The translations under genes were made by a program, and so were the position numbers. The notes beneath the pieces are model-generated. The model had not been told where the DNA came from and ran no database searches. It saw only the letters and a program-made list of their open reading frames with translations. This document shows, piece after piece, positions 42,282 through 51,059 of a stretch of 64,000 nt of DNA. Each line of letters starts with the position of its first letter. Position 1 is the first letter of the stretch. The stretch comes from Candidatus Helarchaeota archaeon (lineage in GTDB: Archaea; Asgardarchaeota; Lokiarchaeia; Helarchaeales; RDOG01): positions 62,001-126,000 of the forward strand of contig JAHPZH010000004.1 of NCBI GenBank assembly GCA_019058315.1. Direction: 5' to 3'.

Positions 42282-43469
42282 ATGCCTATAAGTTCTCATC
42301 AAGATGTTAAAAAAAGAATAGAAAAATCAATTCTTTACCGTGATTTTACCAAAAAGGAAAAAATATATCTATTTTTTTCTGGTTTAGGGTCACGAGCATT
42401 TTATTTACTCCTTACATTCCTTATTTTTGCGAATAACTATGATTTAGTTGATATGGTAGAAAAAGTTGCAATAGGAATCAATTTTTTTATATCTGGTCAA
42501 AATCCTTATGGACAGTGGTATTTTCTACACGCAGGTTTAAGTGGTTTAAACTCGTGGTGGTATATTGACTTCTTTTATCAATATCCTCCTTTATCTTTCA
42601 TTGCTTATCTGCCAACATTAATATATCCTAATAGTATGTATCCTATGGATTTTCGTCCATCCTTTTTCATTATGAATTTATGTATTGATGCCTATGTTTA
42701 TTACAGGATGGTTAAGTATGGAATACGGTGGCCTGCTGTAATTTTTTGGTTCAATCCACTTTTTGGCATGCTCCTGGATTTCAGTAATATAATTTCTCTT
42801 CCACTGCTCTTTTTAACATTAGGATTGATAAATCAAGATAAACCTAAAAAAAACGCATTATATCTTGGACTTGCAACTCTTTCATATACTTATTCAATAA
42901 TAGTTCTTGCTTTTTTCTTCTTTCATTACCTAGATAAAGAAAATATTAAACAATTTTTCATAGGGTTGTTATTTCCCCTCGGAATTTTTGCTGTATTTTT
43001 GATGTGGGGTCCTATGACCTTTATTTCTGATCTCTTTTTCTCACAATTTGGTCATCCCCCATATTCCTTTGAAAACACTCCCTATGCTATTCCCGTGCTT
43101 CATATAGCGTCTATCCCTACATATTTTTACACTTTTATAAAACCCTATAGTCCAGTTATCTATTTAAGAAGTTTAGGTTTAATCCCATGGATTAATGGAT
43201 ATTCGGGGATTTGGTGGGGTGGTCCGATTATAACATCCTATCTGTACATAGGAATTTTTGTAATTTCACTTTATTTTATATATAGTTACTTTAAATATCA
43301 CCAAAAAGATATGTTTTATACGATTGGTTATCCATTCTTAATACTTGCACTCCTAGTAATCTCTACACCAGGGGGGTATGGTCATTATTCCGTTATACCA
43401 CTAGCAGTTTCAATTTTTGGTTGGCGTTGGAAAGAAAAACGAGAAAAAAATAAGAAAGAAGAAATTTAA
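42282..43469 (+). CDS. GT-C-type membrane glycosyltransferase-like protein, copy 1
   Basis: The 395-residue protein has about nine membrane helices. A first extracytoplasmic loop with DLVDMVEK, FISGQNPYGQWYF and a DFFYQYPPLSFIAYL segment matches the acidic residues and nPYG motif of GT-C/GT87 sugar transferases that use lipid-linked donors. A tandem paralog follows after 99 bases. It probably adds sugars to lipids or surface proteins. Donor and acceptor are unknown. Confidence 0.6.
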   Translation: MPISSHQDVKKRIEKSILYRDFTKKEKIYLFFSGLGSRAFYLLLTFLIFANNYDLVDMVEKVAIGINFFISGQNPYGQWYFLHAGLSGLNSWWYIDFFYQYPPLSFIAYLPTLIYPNSMYPMDFRPSFFIMNLCIDAYVYYRMVKYGIRWPAVIFWFNPLFGMLLDFSNIISLPLLFLTLGLINQDKPKKNALYLGLATLSYTYSIIVLAFFFFHYLDKENIKQFFIGLLFPLGIFAVFLMWGPMTFISDLFFSQFGHPPYSFENTPYAIPVLHIASIPTYFYTFIKPYSPVIYLRSLGLIPWINGYSGIWWGGPIITSYLYIGIFVISLYFIYSYFKYHQKDMFYTIGYPFLILALLVISTPGGYGHYSVIPLAVSIFGWRWKEKREKNKKEEI

Positions 43470-43568
43470 GCTTTCAAAAGCTAGATATTTTTTTGTAAAT
43501 TAAAAAAAGTCTATTTGCTCAAATTTAAACAAAACATTTTTTAGAACTTAAAATTTCTATGTTAGTCT

Positions 43569-44735
43569 ATGGGAAAAAATCCAGAATGTTTTCGTTTGCG
43601 TCCATGGGATAGGAGAGATAAAATTAATGTTTTCCTTTGTGGACTTGCATCTCGCGTAATTTACATAATTCTAACTTTCTTAATTTTTGCAAATACTCAT
43701 GATTTAGTTGATATGGTAGAAAAAGTAGCAATAGGAATGAATTATTTCATTTCAGGACAAAATCCATATGGTAGTTGGTATTTTCTACATGCGGGAGAAA
43801 GTAATTTATTTTCATGGTGGTATATAGATTTCTTTTACCAATATCCTCCGTTATCATTTATTGCATATCTACCGACCATGCTATATCCAAATAGTATGTA
43901 TCCTATGGATTTTCGTCCATCATTTTTCATTATGAATTTTTTTATTGATATGTATATTTTTTACAAGCTATTAAATCATAAAGTAAGATGGCCAGCTATC
44001 TTGTTTTGGGGTAATCCGCTTTTTGGCATGCTACTTGATTTCAGCACAATAACTTCTCTCCCTTTATTATTTTTAACTTTAGGATTAATAAATTCCGAAA
44101 AACCTAGAAGAAATGCGTTTTATCTTGGTTTAGCAACTCTTTCTTATACTTATTCGATAATCGTTCTTGGGTTTTTCTTCTTTCATTATTTAGATAAAGA
44201 AAATATTAAAGAATTTTTTATTGGTCTTTTAATTCCTCTCTCTATTTTTAGTATATTTCTTATTTGGAATCCCACAGCATTAATTTCTAATCTATTTTTC
44301 TCACAATTTGGTCATCCTCCCTATTCATTTAGTAATACGCCATATGAAATCCCTGCTTTACACATTTGTTCAATCCCTCCATATTTTTATACATTTATTA
44401 AACCATATAAACCTACGATTTATTTATCCAGTATAGGTTTAATACCCGGAGTTAATGGATATTCTGGAATTTGGTGGGGCGGTCCAAATATATCTCCCTA
44501 TATGTATATAGGTGTTTTAATAATTTCAATTTATTTAATTTTCAATTATTTTAAATATCATCGAAAATCCCTCTATTACTCATTTGGATATCCGTTTATC
44601 ATTTTAGGACTCTTGGTCCTCTCTAGTCCAGGGGGATTTGGTCATTATGCAGCAATTCCTGCACTTATAGCAGTTTTTGCATGGGAACAGAGAAAAATCC
44701 GTTATAAAGCTGAACCTAAAGAATCTTCAGAATGA
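43569..44735 (+). CDS. GT-C-type membrane glycosyltransferase-like protein, copy 2
   Basis: The 388-residue protein is a close paralog of 42282-43469 across its whole length, with DLVDMVEKVAIGMNYFISGQ, NPYGSWYF, MDFRPSFFIMN and FSQFGHPPYSF shared nearly unchanged. Membrane layout is the same. The N-terminal 20 residues and several loops differ, so the copies may use different acceptors. Confidence 0.6.
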   Translation: MGKNPECFRLRPWDRRDKINVFLCGLASRVIYIILTFLIFANTHDLVDMVEKVAIGMNYFISGQNPYGSWYFLHAGESNLFSWWYIDFFYQYPPLSFIAYLPTMLYPNSMYPMDFRPSFFIMNFFIDMYIFYKLLNHKVRWPAILFWGNPLFGMLLDFSTITSLPLLFLTLGLINSEKPRRNAFYLGLATLSYTYSIIVLGFFFFHYLDKENIKEFFIGLLIPLSIFSIFLIWNPTALISNLFFSQFGHPPYSFSNTPYEIPALHICSIPPYFYTFIKPYKPTIYLSSIGLIPGVNGYSGIWWGGPNISPYMYIGVLIISIYLIFNYFKYHRKSLYYSFGYPFIILGLLVLSSPGGFGHYAAIPALIAVFAWEQRKIRYKAEPKESSE

Positions 44736-44832
44736 AATGAAGCTTAATATATTCTTTATTATAAAACTAATTATATTCAAATAGATCTTTCAAGTCAGAA
44801 TTATTTTTTTAAAATTTAAGAGGTCAAATAAA

Positions 44833-46296
44833 ATGAGTGGAAATCTCATCCTTATATTCGATGTAGGAACCACTGGGACTAGATCTATTATTTTTGATGT
44901 CCAAGGAAATGAGATTGGTAGATCATACGAAGAATATCCAAAGGAGAAACAGCCACCGGGTGTTTCAGAGCAAAACCCAAAAATCTGGTGGAATGCGATC
45001 AAAAATACAAGTACAAATGCGATTAAAGCTGCAAAAATAACCCCTAATGATATAGTTGGGATAAGTGCTTGTTTTTTTAGAGCTACTACTGCAGCAATAG
45101 ACAAAGAAGGAAATGTGCTATATCCAGCAATAACATGGATGGATGAAAGAAAATCCGAATCTGCTGAAAAACATGCTGATTTAATTGGAGAGTTGCGAAG
45201 AGCAATAAATAGAATTCTTTGGATTAAAGATAATAAACCAGATATTTTTGAAAAAACTTACAAATTTATTCAACCAGATTCTTTTATTTACAAAAAATTG
45301 GCAGACATATTTGCGACAGATTATTCAAATGCTATTTATGGAATTCTAGATTATGATACATTAAAATTATCTACCGATTTATCAGATCAATTTGGTATTC
45401 CAATGGATAAATGGGTTGATGTTTATGAATCAGGCAAAATAATAGGTGAATTGACATCAGAAGCAGCAAACGAACTTAACCTTCCAAAAGGATTACCAAT
45501 CATAATGGGGGGAGCAGATCAACAGTGTGCAGCATTAGGTCTTGGAACGATGATTGGTGAAATAAAAGCAACAACTGGGACTGGGACATTTGTAGATGCG
45601 GTCACTGATAAACCAGTATTTGACAAAACTAATGTATTATTTACATTACCACATGTTGTTAAAGGAGAATGGGTATTGGAAGGAGCTATGCCAGGAACAG
45701 GAGCTGCGTTAAGGTGGTTTAGAGATAATTTTTCAGAAAGACAATGTATCGAAGCTGAACTACAAAATAAAGATCCATTTAAATTATTGGAAGAAGAAGC
45801 AAAAGAAGTTCCTGCCGGATCTGGTGGACTTTTAATTATTCCTCTGTATTCATTTATGAAGGCTACAGTCCATGGTATGGGTTTTGGTCACAGCCGCAGT
45901 TTTTGGATACGAGCAATAATGGAATCAGCAGCATTAAGCATTAGATTATATCTGAGTTTTATTGAACCTATGACTCAAAGGATTAAAGAACTTAAAATCG
46001 ATGGTGGGGCAACAAAATCAGATTTATGGACTCAAATTCAAGCAGATGTAACTGGAAAGACCGTATTAATTCCGAAAATCGTTGATGGGGCAGCAATGGG
46101 TGCTGCTATCCTTGGTTTTCTTGGTACAAAAAATTATGGAACGATTGAAGATGCAGTTAAAAATATGGTAAAATATATTGATAAAAAAGAACCCAATTCA
46201 GCGAATAAAAAGGTATATAAGAAATTATTTCGTGTTTTTGAATCTGAAACAATTACGATTCATGGTAAAAAACGCATAACTGGTAAAATTTTATGA
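44833..46296 (+). CDS. FGGY-family carbohydrate kinase
   Basis: The 487-residue kinase has LIFDVGTTGTRSIIFD (about 6-21), YPAITWMDERKS, IIMGGADQQCAALGLG, TTGTGTFVDAV and LKIDGGATKSDLWTQIQAD, the FGGY family pattern (glycerol, xylulose and related kinases). It phosphorylates a sugar or polyol using ATP. The surrounding genes do not settle the substrate. TTAAGAGGTC precedes the ATG. The two PadR-type genes follow closely. Confidence 0.85.
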   Translation: MSGNLILIFDVGTTGTRSIIFDVQGNEIGRSYEEYPKEKQPPGVSEQNPKIWWNAIKNTSTNAIKAAKITPNDIVGISACFFRATTAAIDKEGNVLYPAITWMDERKSESAEKHADLIGELRRAINRILWIKDNKPDIFEKTYKFIQPDSFIYKKLADIFATDYSNAIYGILDYDTLKLSTDLSDQFGIPMDKWVDVYESGKIIGELTSEAANELNLPKGLPIIMGGADQQCAALGLGTMIGEIKATTGTGTFVDAVTDKPVFDKTNVLFTLPHVVKGEWVLEGAMPGTGAALRWFRDNFSERQCIEAELQNKDPFKLLEEEAKEVPAGSGGLLIIPLYSFMKATVHGMGFGHSRSFWIRAIMESAALSIRLYLSFIEPMTQRIKELKIDGGATKSDLWTQIQADVTGKTVLIPKIVDGAAMGAAILGFLGTKNYGTIEDAVKNMVKYIDKKEPNSANKKVYKKLFRVFESETITIHGKKRITGKIL

Positions 46297-46302
46297 TTAA
46301 AA

Positions 46303-47133
46303 ATGTTACGTAAACGAAAAAAATCAGAACGATTAGGATTTTTTCAGAATCAGATATTATTTTTACTAAAATATAGAAGCATGCATGGATATGAGCTTTT
46401 AGAAGTTTTAAAGAAAAAAGGTTGGCGTCCATCCACTGGATCGTTGTATCCTGCTTTAAGAAAACTCGAAGAAAAAGGATATATCGAATCATTTGAAAGT
46501 TCTCAATTACGAGGACCAAAAAAACGAAAAAATTACATACTAACTGTAAAAGGTTTGGATTATATACAAGAGAATTTCTTTTATGACATCACTCAAGATC
46601 TACTTAGAGCTAGATTATACCTAAATCCTTTTCAGGAATTGGTTAATAATTTAACACCATATTTTAATAAGGGAGGTTTAGTTTTAGATTTGTTAAATTA
46701 TATAGACCCAAATGCAGTCCTAAATTATCTACTTAAAGGAAACATCCCAAAAAATATTAAATTTATGAAGGTTTATGAATTTTATAACCTAATTAATGAA
46801 AATAAAATGCAAAATTGGCTTCAAATTTTATTATTTTTTCCATTTTCAATGACTTATAGTGAATTTGGTGTTTCAGCAGTAGAAAAATATCAAGAATTGT
46901 TTAAAAAAATCGAGAAATTCCTCACTGATGATGGGAAACTTTGGATCATTGATGTAGAATGGATTGAAGCACATTTTTTAGTGGATGCATTGACTTTTTT
47001 AGCGACTGGTGATATAAAACAATTGGCTTATACATTTGATGAGATTAAAAACCTATTATTATCAATTAATTTTAGAAATATAACAAAAATCAGTTCAAAA
47101 AATGGTATCCTAGTTATATCCGCAGATAAATAG
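46303..47133 (+). CDS. PadR-type regulator fused to methyltransferase-like domain, copy 1
   Basis: Residues ~1-95 form a PadR winged helix (FLLKYRSMHGYELLEVLKKK, STGSLYPALRKLEEKGYIES, GPKKRKNYILTVKG). The rest (~100-276) resembles a reduced SAM-methyltransferase fold: GGLVLDLLNYIDP, KIEKFLTDDGKLWIIDVEW and LLLSINFRNITKISSKNG. The glycine-rich SAM loop is weak, so it may bind a ligand rather than methylate. Only six bases separate it from the FGGY kinase stop. A near-identical copy follows after 21 bases. Confidence 0.7.
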   Translation: MLRKRKKSERLGFFQNQILFLLKYRSMHGYELLEVLKKKGWRPSTGSLYPALRKLEEKGYIESFESSQLRGPKKRKNYILTVKGLDYIQENFFYDITQDLLRARLYLNPFQELVNNLTPYFNKGGLVLDLLNYIDPNAVLNYLLKGNIPKNIKFMKVYEFYNLINENKMQNWLQILLFFPFSMTYSEFGVSAVEKYQELFKKIEKFLTDDGKLWIIDVEWIEAHFLVDALTFLATGDIKQLAYTFDEIKNLLLSINFRNITKISSKNGILVISADK

Positions 47134-47154
47134 GTAAGGAATATGTCATAAAAA

Positions 47155-47985
47155 ATGTTTCGCAAACGAAAAAAATCAGAACAATTAGGAGTTTTTCAGA
47201 ATCAAATATTGTTCTTATTGAAATATAGAAGCATGTATGGATATGAGCTTTTAGAAGTTTTAAATAAAAAAGGTTGGCGCACATCGACTGGATCGCTTTA
47301 CCCTACTTTAAAAAAACTCGAAGAAAAAGGATATATCAAAACGTTTGAAAGTTCTCAATTACGAGGACCAAAAAAACGAAAAAATTACATACTAACTATA
47401 AAAGGTTTGGATTATTTACAAAGGAATTTCTTTTATGATCTTACTAAAGACATTTTTATGACTAAATTATATATAAATCCTTTTCAAGAAGTGGTTAATA
47501 ATTTAACCCCATATTTTAATAGAGGAGGTTTAGTTTTAGATTTATTAAATCATGTTGATCCAAAGGCAATTCTGAATCATCTCCTTAAAGGAAATATCCC
47601 AAAAAATATCAAATTCATGAAAATTTACGAATTTTATAACTTAATAAAAGAAAATAAAATGAATATGTGGTCCCAAATTTTATTATACTTTCCATTTTCA
47701 ATGACATATCGTGATTTTGGTGGGTCTCCTGTAGAAAGATATCAAGAATTGTTCAATCATATTAAGAATTTCCTCATTGATGATGGAAAACTTTGGATAA
47801 CTGATACAGAATGGATTAAATCACATTTTTTGGTCGACGCATTGACTTTCTTAGCGACTGGTGATACAAAACAAATAGCATATACATTTGATGAGATTAA
47901 AAGCCTATTATTATCTATTGATTTTAAAAATATAACAAAAGTCAGTTCAAAAAATGGTATTCTTATTATATCTGCAGATAAATAA
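47155..47985 (+). CDS. PadR-type regulator fused to methyltransferase-like domain, copy 2
   Basis: This gene has the same length (276 aa) and layout as 46303-47133 and most residues are identical, including GPKKRKNYIL and NLTPYFN. The DNA is also closely similar; one exact stretch of about 45 bases spans the PadR wing. The duplication is therefore fairly recent. Differences concentrate in the C-terminal domain, so ligand specificity may have diverged while DNA recognition is kept. Confidence 0.7.
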   Translation: MFRKRKKSEQLGVFQNQILFLLKYRSMYGYELLEVLNKKGWRTSTGSLYPTLKKLEEKGYIKTFESSQLRGPKKRKNYILTIKGLDYLQRNFFYDLTKDIFMTKLYINPFQEVVNNLTPYFNRGGLVLDLLNHVDPKAILNHLLKGNIPKNIKFMKIYEFYNLIKENKMNMWSQILLYFPFSMTYRDFGGSPVERYQELFNHIKNFLIDDGKLWITDTEWIKSHFLVDALTFLATGDTKQIAYTFDEIKSLLLSIDFKNITKVSSKNGILIISADK

Positions 47986-48000
47986 AGTTGAGTTATTGTG

Positions 48001-49218
48001 CTACAAAATTCCAAATTTATCTTTTATTTTACAACGAATATAGTGGAACCCTACACGAAACTCAATTCCTTTCATATTAAATCTCCCCATTAAAAAGGTT
48101 GCGAGCATTTTTTCAAGTTTTTTATCTTTTGACCCCCATCTAACACCTTTTTCGCATCGTTTTTTATTTAAAAGAACCCAGTTCTTTGCAAAATATTGTA
48201 ATTTAAGTTCTTTGCTAATATTTTTCTTCCAGATTTTTTTGAATTTTGACATTTTTTTTGCATTAAATTCATTTTCCTTTAATACTTGAATGCACGTTTC
48301 TGCTGCAGCTTTAGCAGAACTCATGGCATAATAAATCCCTTCACCTGTAATTGCCGAAACAAAGCCCGCAGCGTCTCCTATAAGTAAAGTCCTATTGGAA
48401 TAACAATTGTTGAAAGGAATTGACAAAGGTATTAGAGCTGCCCTAAATCCTTGTGTCTGGAATTCTTCTGGGATTAAACCATTTCTTTTTAAAACATTTA
48501 GAAATCTAGAATATTGTTCTCGCATTCTATTTCCATGCTTGATTAAAGTTCCAATCCCGATACTTATGCTTTCTTTTTTAGGGAATATCCAAGCATATCC
48601 AGGCAAATCGTTGAAATGTAAGAAAAGATGAACACATCTGTTTTTAGTATAAATATTATCCATTGTCTTTTTTCCTAGTTGGATGTTCTCCTCAATTGCC
48701 AAACCCATATCATCTTTAGCCCATTTATTTTGAAGATTTGAATTCTTGTTAACTATCGAATGAACCGAATCGGCACCTATTATTATTTGACTTTTAATCC
48801 TTTCACCATTTTGTAAATATGTAGTTGCCTTATTAGTGCTTATCTCTATTTTCTGTGCCTTGTTTTTTTCCCATAATTCACATCCAGCTTTTTTTGCTAA
48901 TTTAATTAGATTATAATCGAAATCCGTTCTACCAGATGTCATAGCCATGAGTGGCTCTTTATTAGTTTCAGAAAATAGATTTAACCTATATTTTAAAGAA
49001 GGGGAATAGATTCTAGCAGCAAAATTATAGTTTTCAATAAATGGTCTAATATATGGAAAATCTATGAAAGTATGAAACATTAGCCCTCCTGCACATACTT
49101 TATCTCTTGGGAATTTGGCTTTATCAACAATAATTGTTGAGATGCCATTTTCAGCTAATATCTTTCCCGCCGTAGAACCCGCAGGACCTCCACCAATAAT
49201 TAGAACTTGACAGTCCAT
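48001..49218 (-). CDS. Geranylgeranyl reductase family flavoprotein, copy 2
   Basis: The 405-residue FAD enzyme has VLIIGGGPAGSTAGKILAE, KFPRDKVCAGGL, IIGADSVHSIV, LPGYAWIFPKKESISIGIG and LLIGDAAGFVSAITGEGIYY. The YAWIFPK and GEGIYYAM blocks are typical of geranylgeranyl reductases that hydrogenate archaeal lipid chains. It keeps the family motifs better than the copy at 38547-39617, so it is the more likely lipid enzyme. It lies after a crotonase gene on the same strand. Confidence 0.82.
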   Translation of the reverse strand: MDCQVLIIGGGPAGSTAGKILAENGISTIIVDKAKFPRDKVCAGGLMFHTFIDFPYIRPFIENYNFAARIYSPSLKYRLNLFSETNKEPLMAMTSGRTDFDYNLIKLAKKAGCELWEKNKAQKIEISTNKATTYLQNGERIKSQIIIGADSVHSIVNKNSNLQNKWAKDDMGLAIEENIQLGKKTMDNIYTKNRCVHLFLHFNDLPGYAWIFPKKESISIGIGTLIKHGNRMREQYSRFLNVLKRNGLIPEEFQTQGFRAALIPLSIPFNNCYSNRTLLIGDAAGFVSAITGEGIYYAMSSAKAAAETCIQVLKENEFNAKKMSKFKKIWKKNISKELKLQYFAKNWVLLNKKRCEKGVRWGSKDKKLEKMLATFLMGRFNMKGIEFRVGFHYIRCKIKDKFGIL

Positions 49219-49278
49219 ATTCTTATCCTAATAATATTCTGATATTTAAAAGAAGAAAAAAAGATTAAATTTTTGTTT

Positions 49279-50097
49279 TTACTTGCCTCTCCATTTAGGC
49301 TTTTTCTTCTGTAGACGAGCTACTGCCCCAGAAGCAAAATCTTTTGAATGTAGTAATTGAGAGTTAATTAAACCTTCTAAAAACGTGTTATGTTCTAAAT
49401 GTTTACCATAAGCATGATCGATAAATCGTTTAGCTAGACCTACTGCTAAAGGAGCTGCCTCAATCAACTCATCTGCATAGTCTGAAACCATTTTATCTAG
49501 TTCTTCATGAGTTTTTGCTACTCCTTTAAGTAAACCCATTTGATAAGCTTCATTTGCATCGAAAGTTCGTCCTGTCATCATAATGTCTTTTGCGACTGGA
49601 ATACCTACCAACCGAACTAACCTTGTTGTCCCACCTATATCACTAATAATCCCAATTCTACTTTCTACCATGTTTAATTTTGCTGTTTCAATTGCAAATC
49701 GAAAATCGCAAGCAAGTGATAATTCGAAGGCTGCCCCAAAGCAATAACCATTTATTTTAGCTATAACAGGCTTCTCCATTTGCTCAATTCTATTGTATAT
49801 TGGTTGTAAATAGCTATTTAACCAATATCTGAAATTATTGGGTTTTAATGGTGTTTTTCTAGCGGCTCCTGGATCTTGTCCTGTTAACGTTTTTAAATCG
49901 ATTCCAGCTGAAAAAGTGTCACCGCCTCCAGTAATTACAACTACACGGGTATCGGAAACTTCAATTTCCTCAATGGCATTTTTAATACCTTCAAATAGGT
50001 CATAATTTAACGCATTTTTCTTTTTTAATCTGTTCATTTTAATAGTTGTTATCTTTCTTTCTTCATCTTTTTCAATAAGTATAACTTTTTCTTCCAT
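49279..50097 (-). CDS. Enoyl-CoA hydratase/isomerase family protein
   Basis: The 272-residue crotonase has VVVITGGGDTFSAGIDLKTL (oxyanion hole), CFGAAFELSLACDFRFA with the first catalytic Glu, and MVESRIGIISDIGGTTRL with the second Glu and an Asp eight residues later. That Asp is where rat delta-3,5-delta-2,4-dienoyl-CoA isomerase has its key Asp, while hydratases have Pro-Gly. A dienoyl-CoA isomerase-type reaction is therefore as likely as hydration. It may act with the CoA-transferase at 2-4 kb, but they are not linked. Confidence 0.82.
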   Translation of the reverse strand: MEEKVILIEKDEERKITTIKMNRLKKKNALNYDLFEGIKNAIEEIEVSDTRVVVITGGGDTFSAGIDLKTLTGQDPGAARKTPLKPNNFRYWLNSYLQPIYNRIEQMEKPVIAKINGYCFGAAFELSLACDFRFAIETAKLNMVESRIGIISDIGGTTRLVRLVGIPVAKDIMMTGRTFDANEAYQMGLLKGVAKTHEELDKMVSDYADELIEAAPLAVGLAKRFIDHAYGKHLEHNTFLEGLINSQLLHSKDFASGAVARLQKKKPKWRGK

Positions 50098-50225
50098 GAA
50101 AATCCCTTTTTATTTTTATAGAATTTATAAATTTACAGAGTAGGCTAGTTTTTTAAAAATTTCATAAAAAATCGCTGAATAAAGAAGTAACTAACTGAAG
50201 TAATTAATTAGAAAGAGAAGTTAAA

Positions 50226-51041
50226 TTAGATTAGTTCTTTGACCTTCTCTATAATTTTAGGCAAAATATCTCCAATTTTACCATGAATTACAATATCTGC
50301 TAGGTAGTCCTTGCCAGTCTCGTCTAAATTGATTATAATCAACTTTGCTCCCGAACTCTCAGCAATATGGGGATAACCTGCTGCTGGGTAGACTGTTAAT
50401 GTTGATCCAAGAATTATCATGCAATCACATCGCTGGCTATATGCTTGTGCCTTCATTATTGCATCTGGGGGTAAAGATTCACCAAATAAAATTGTGTCAG
50501 TTTTCATTAAACCATCACAATCTTCTCTTATGCATAAAGGTGGCAATTCTCCATTTCTAACTCTATTAATAACACTCTCTCTGGTTTCTTTTAATCCACA
50601 ATCCATACAGTGACAACCTACAACGTTTCCATGAAGTTCTATAACCTCACAATTTCCCGAATTTAATTGTTGTTGTGCTTTTTGATGAAGATTATCGATG
50701 TTCTGGGTTATTAAAGCTTTTAATTTTCCAATTTTTTCTAATTCTGCTAAGGCTATATGTCCTTCGTTTGGTTTACGGCTTAAAATATCTCCCATGCCTC
50801 CCTTACTTTTCTCTTCATTTTCTGGTAGGTATCTCGACCAATATCTGGAAGGATCTTCTAAATAGTATTCAATAGTTGCTGTCTTCGGATCAACTTTTTT
50901 CCATAATCCATCTTTACCTCGAAAATCGGGAATTCCACTTTCAGTTGAAATTCCAGCTCCAGTAAAAGCAACTATATAATTAGAATCTCTTATTAATTTC
51001 GCCGCAAGCGCAATTCTTTTTTCAATTTCTTCTTCATCCAA
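50226..51041 (-). CDS. Sir2-family NAD-dependent protein deacylase
   Basis: The 271-residue sirtuin has AFTGAGISTESGIPDFRG (NAD loop), ALITQNIDNLHQKA, the catalytic His in ELHGNV, a zinc site CHCMDC with CIREDC, and IILGSTLTVYPAAGYP. It removes acyl groups from lysine using NAD; in archaea, chromatin proteins and enzymes are targets. It follows a large winged-helix protein gene by 18 bases and may share its transcript. Confidence 0.9.
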   Translation of the reverse strand: MDEEEIEKRIALAAKLIRDSNYIVAFTGAGISTESGIPDFRGKDGLWKKVDPKTATIEYYLEDPSRYWSRYLPENEEKSKGGMGDILSRKPNEGHIALAELEKIGKLKALITQNIDNLHQKAQQQLNSGNCEVIELHGNVVGCHCMDCGLKETRESVINRVRNGELPPLCIREDCDGLMKTDTILFGESLPPDAIMKAQAYSQRCDCMIILGSTLTVYPAAGYPHIAESSGAKLIIINLDETGKDYLADIVIHGKIGDILPKIIEKVKELI

Positions 51042-51059
51042 AACTTACACCTAAATATT

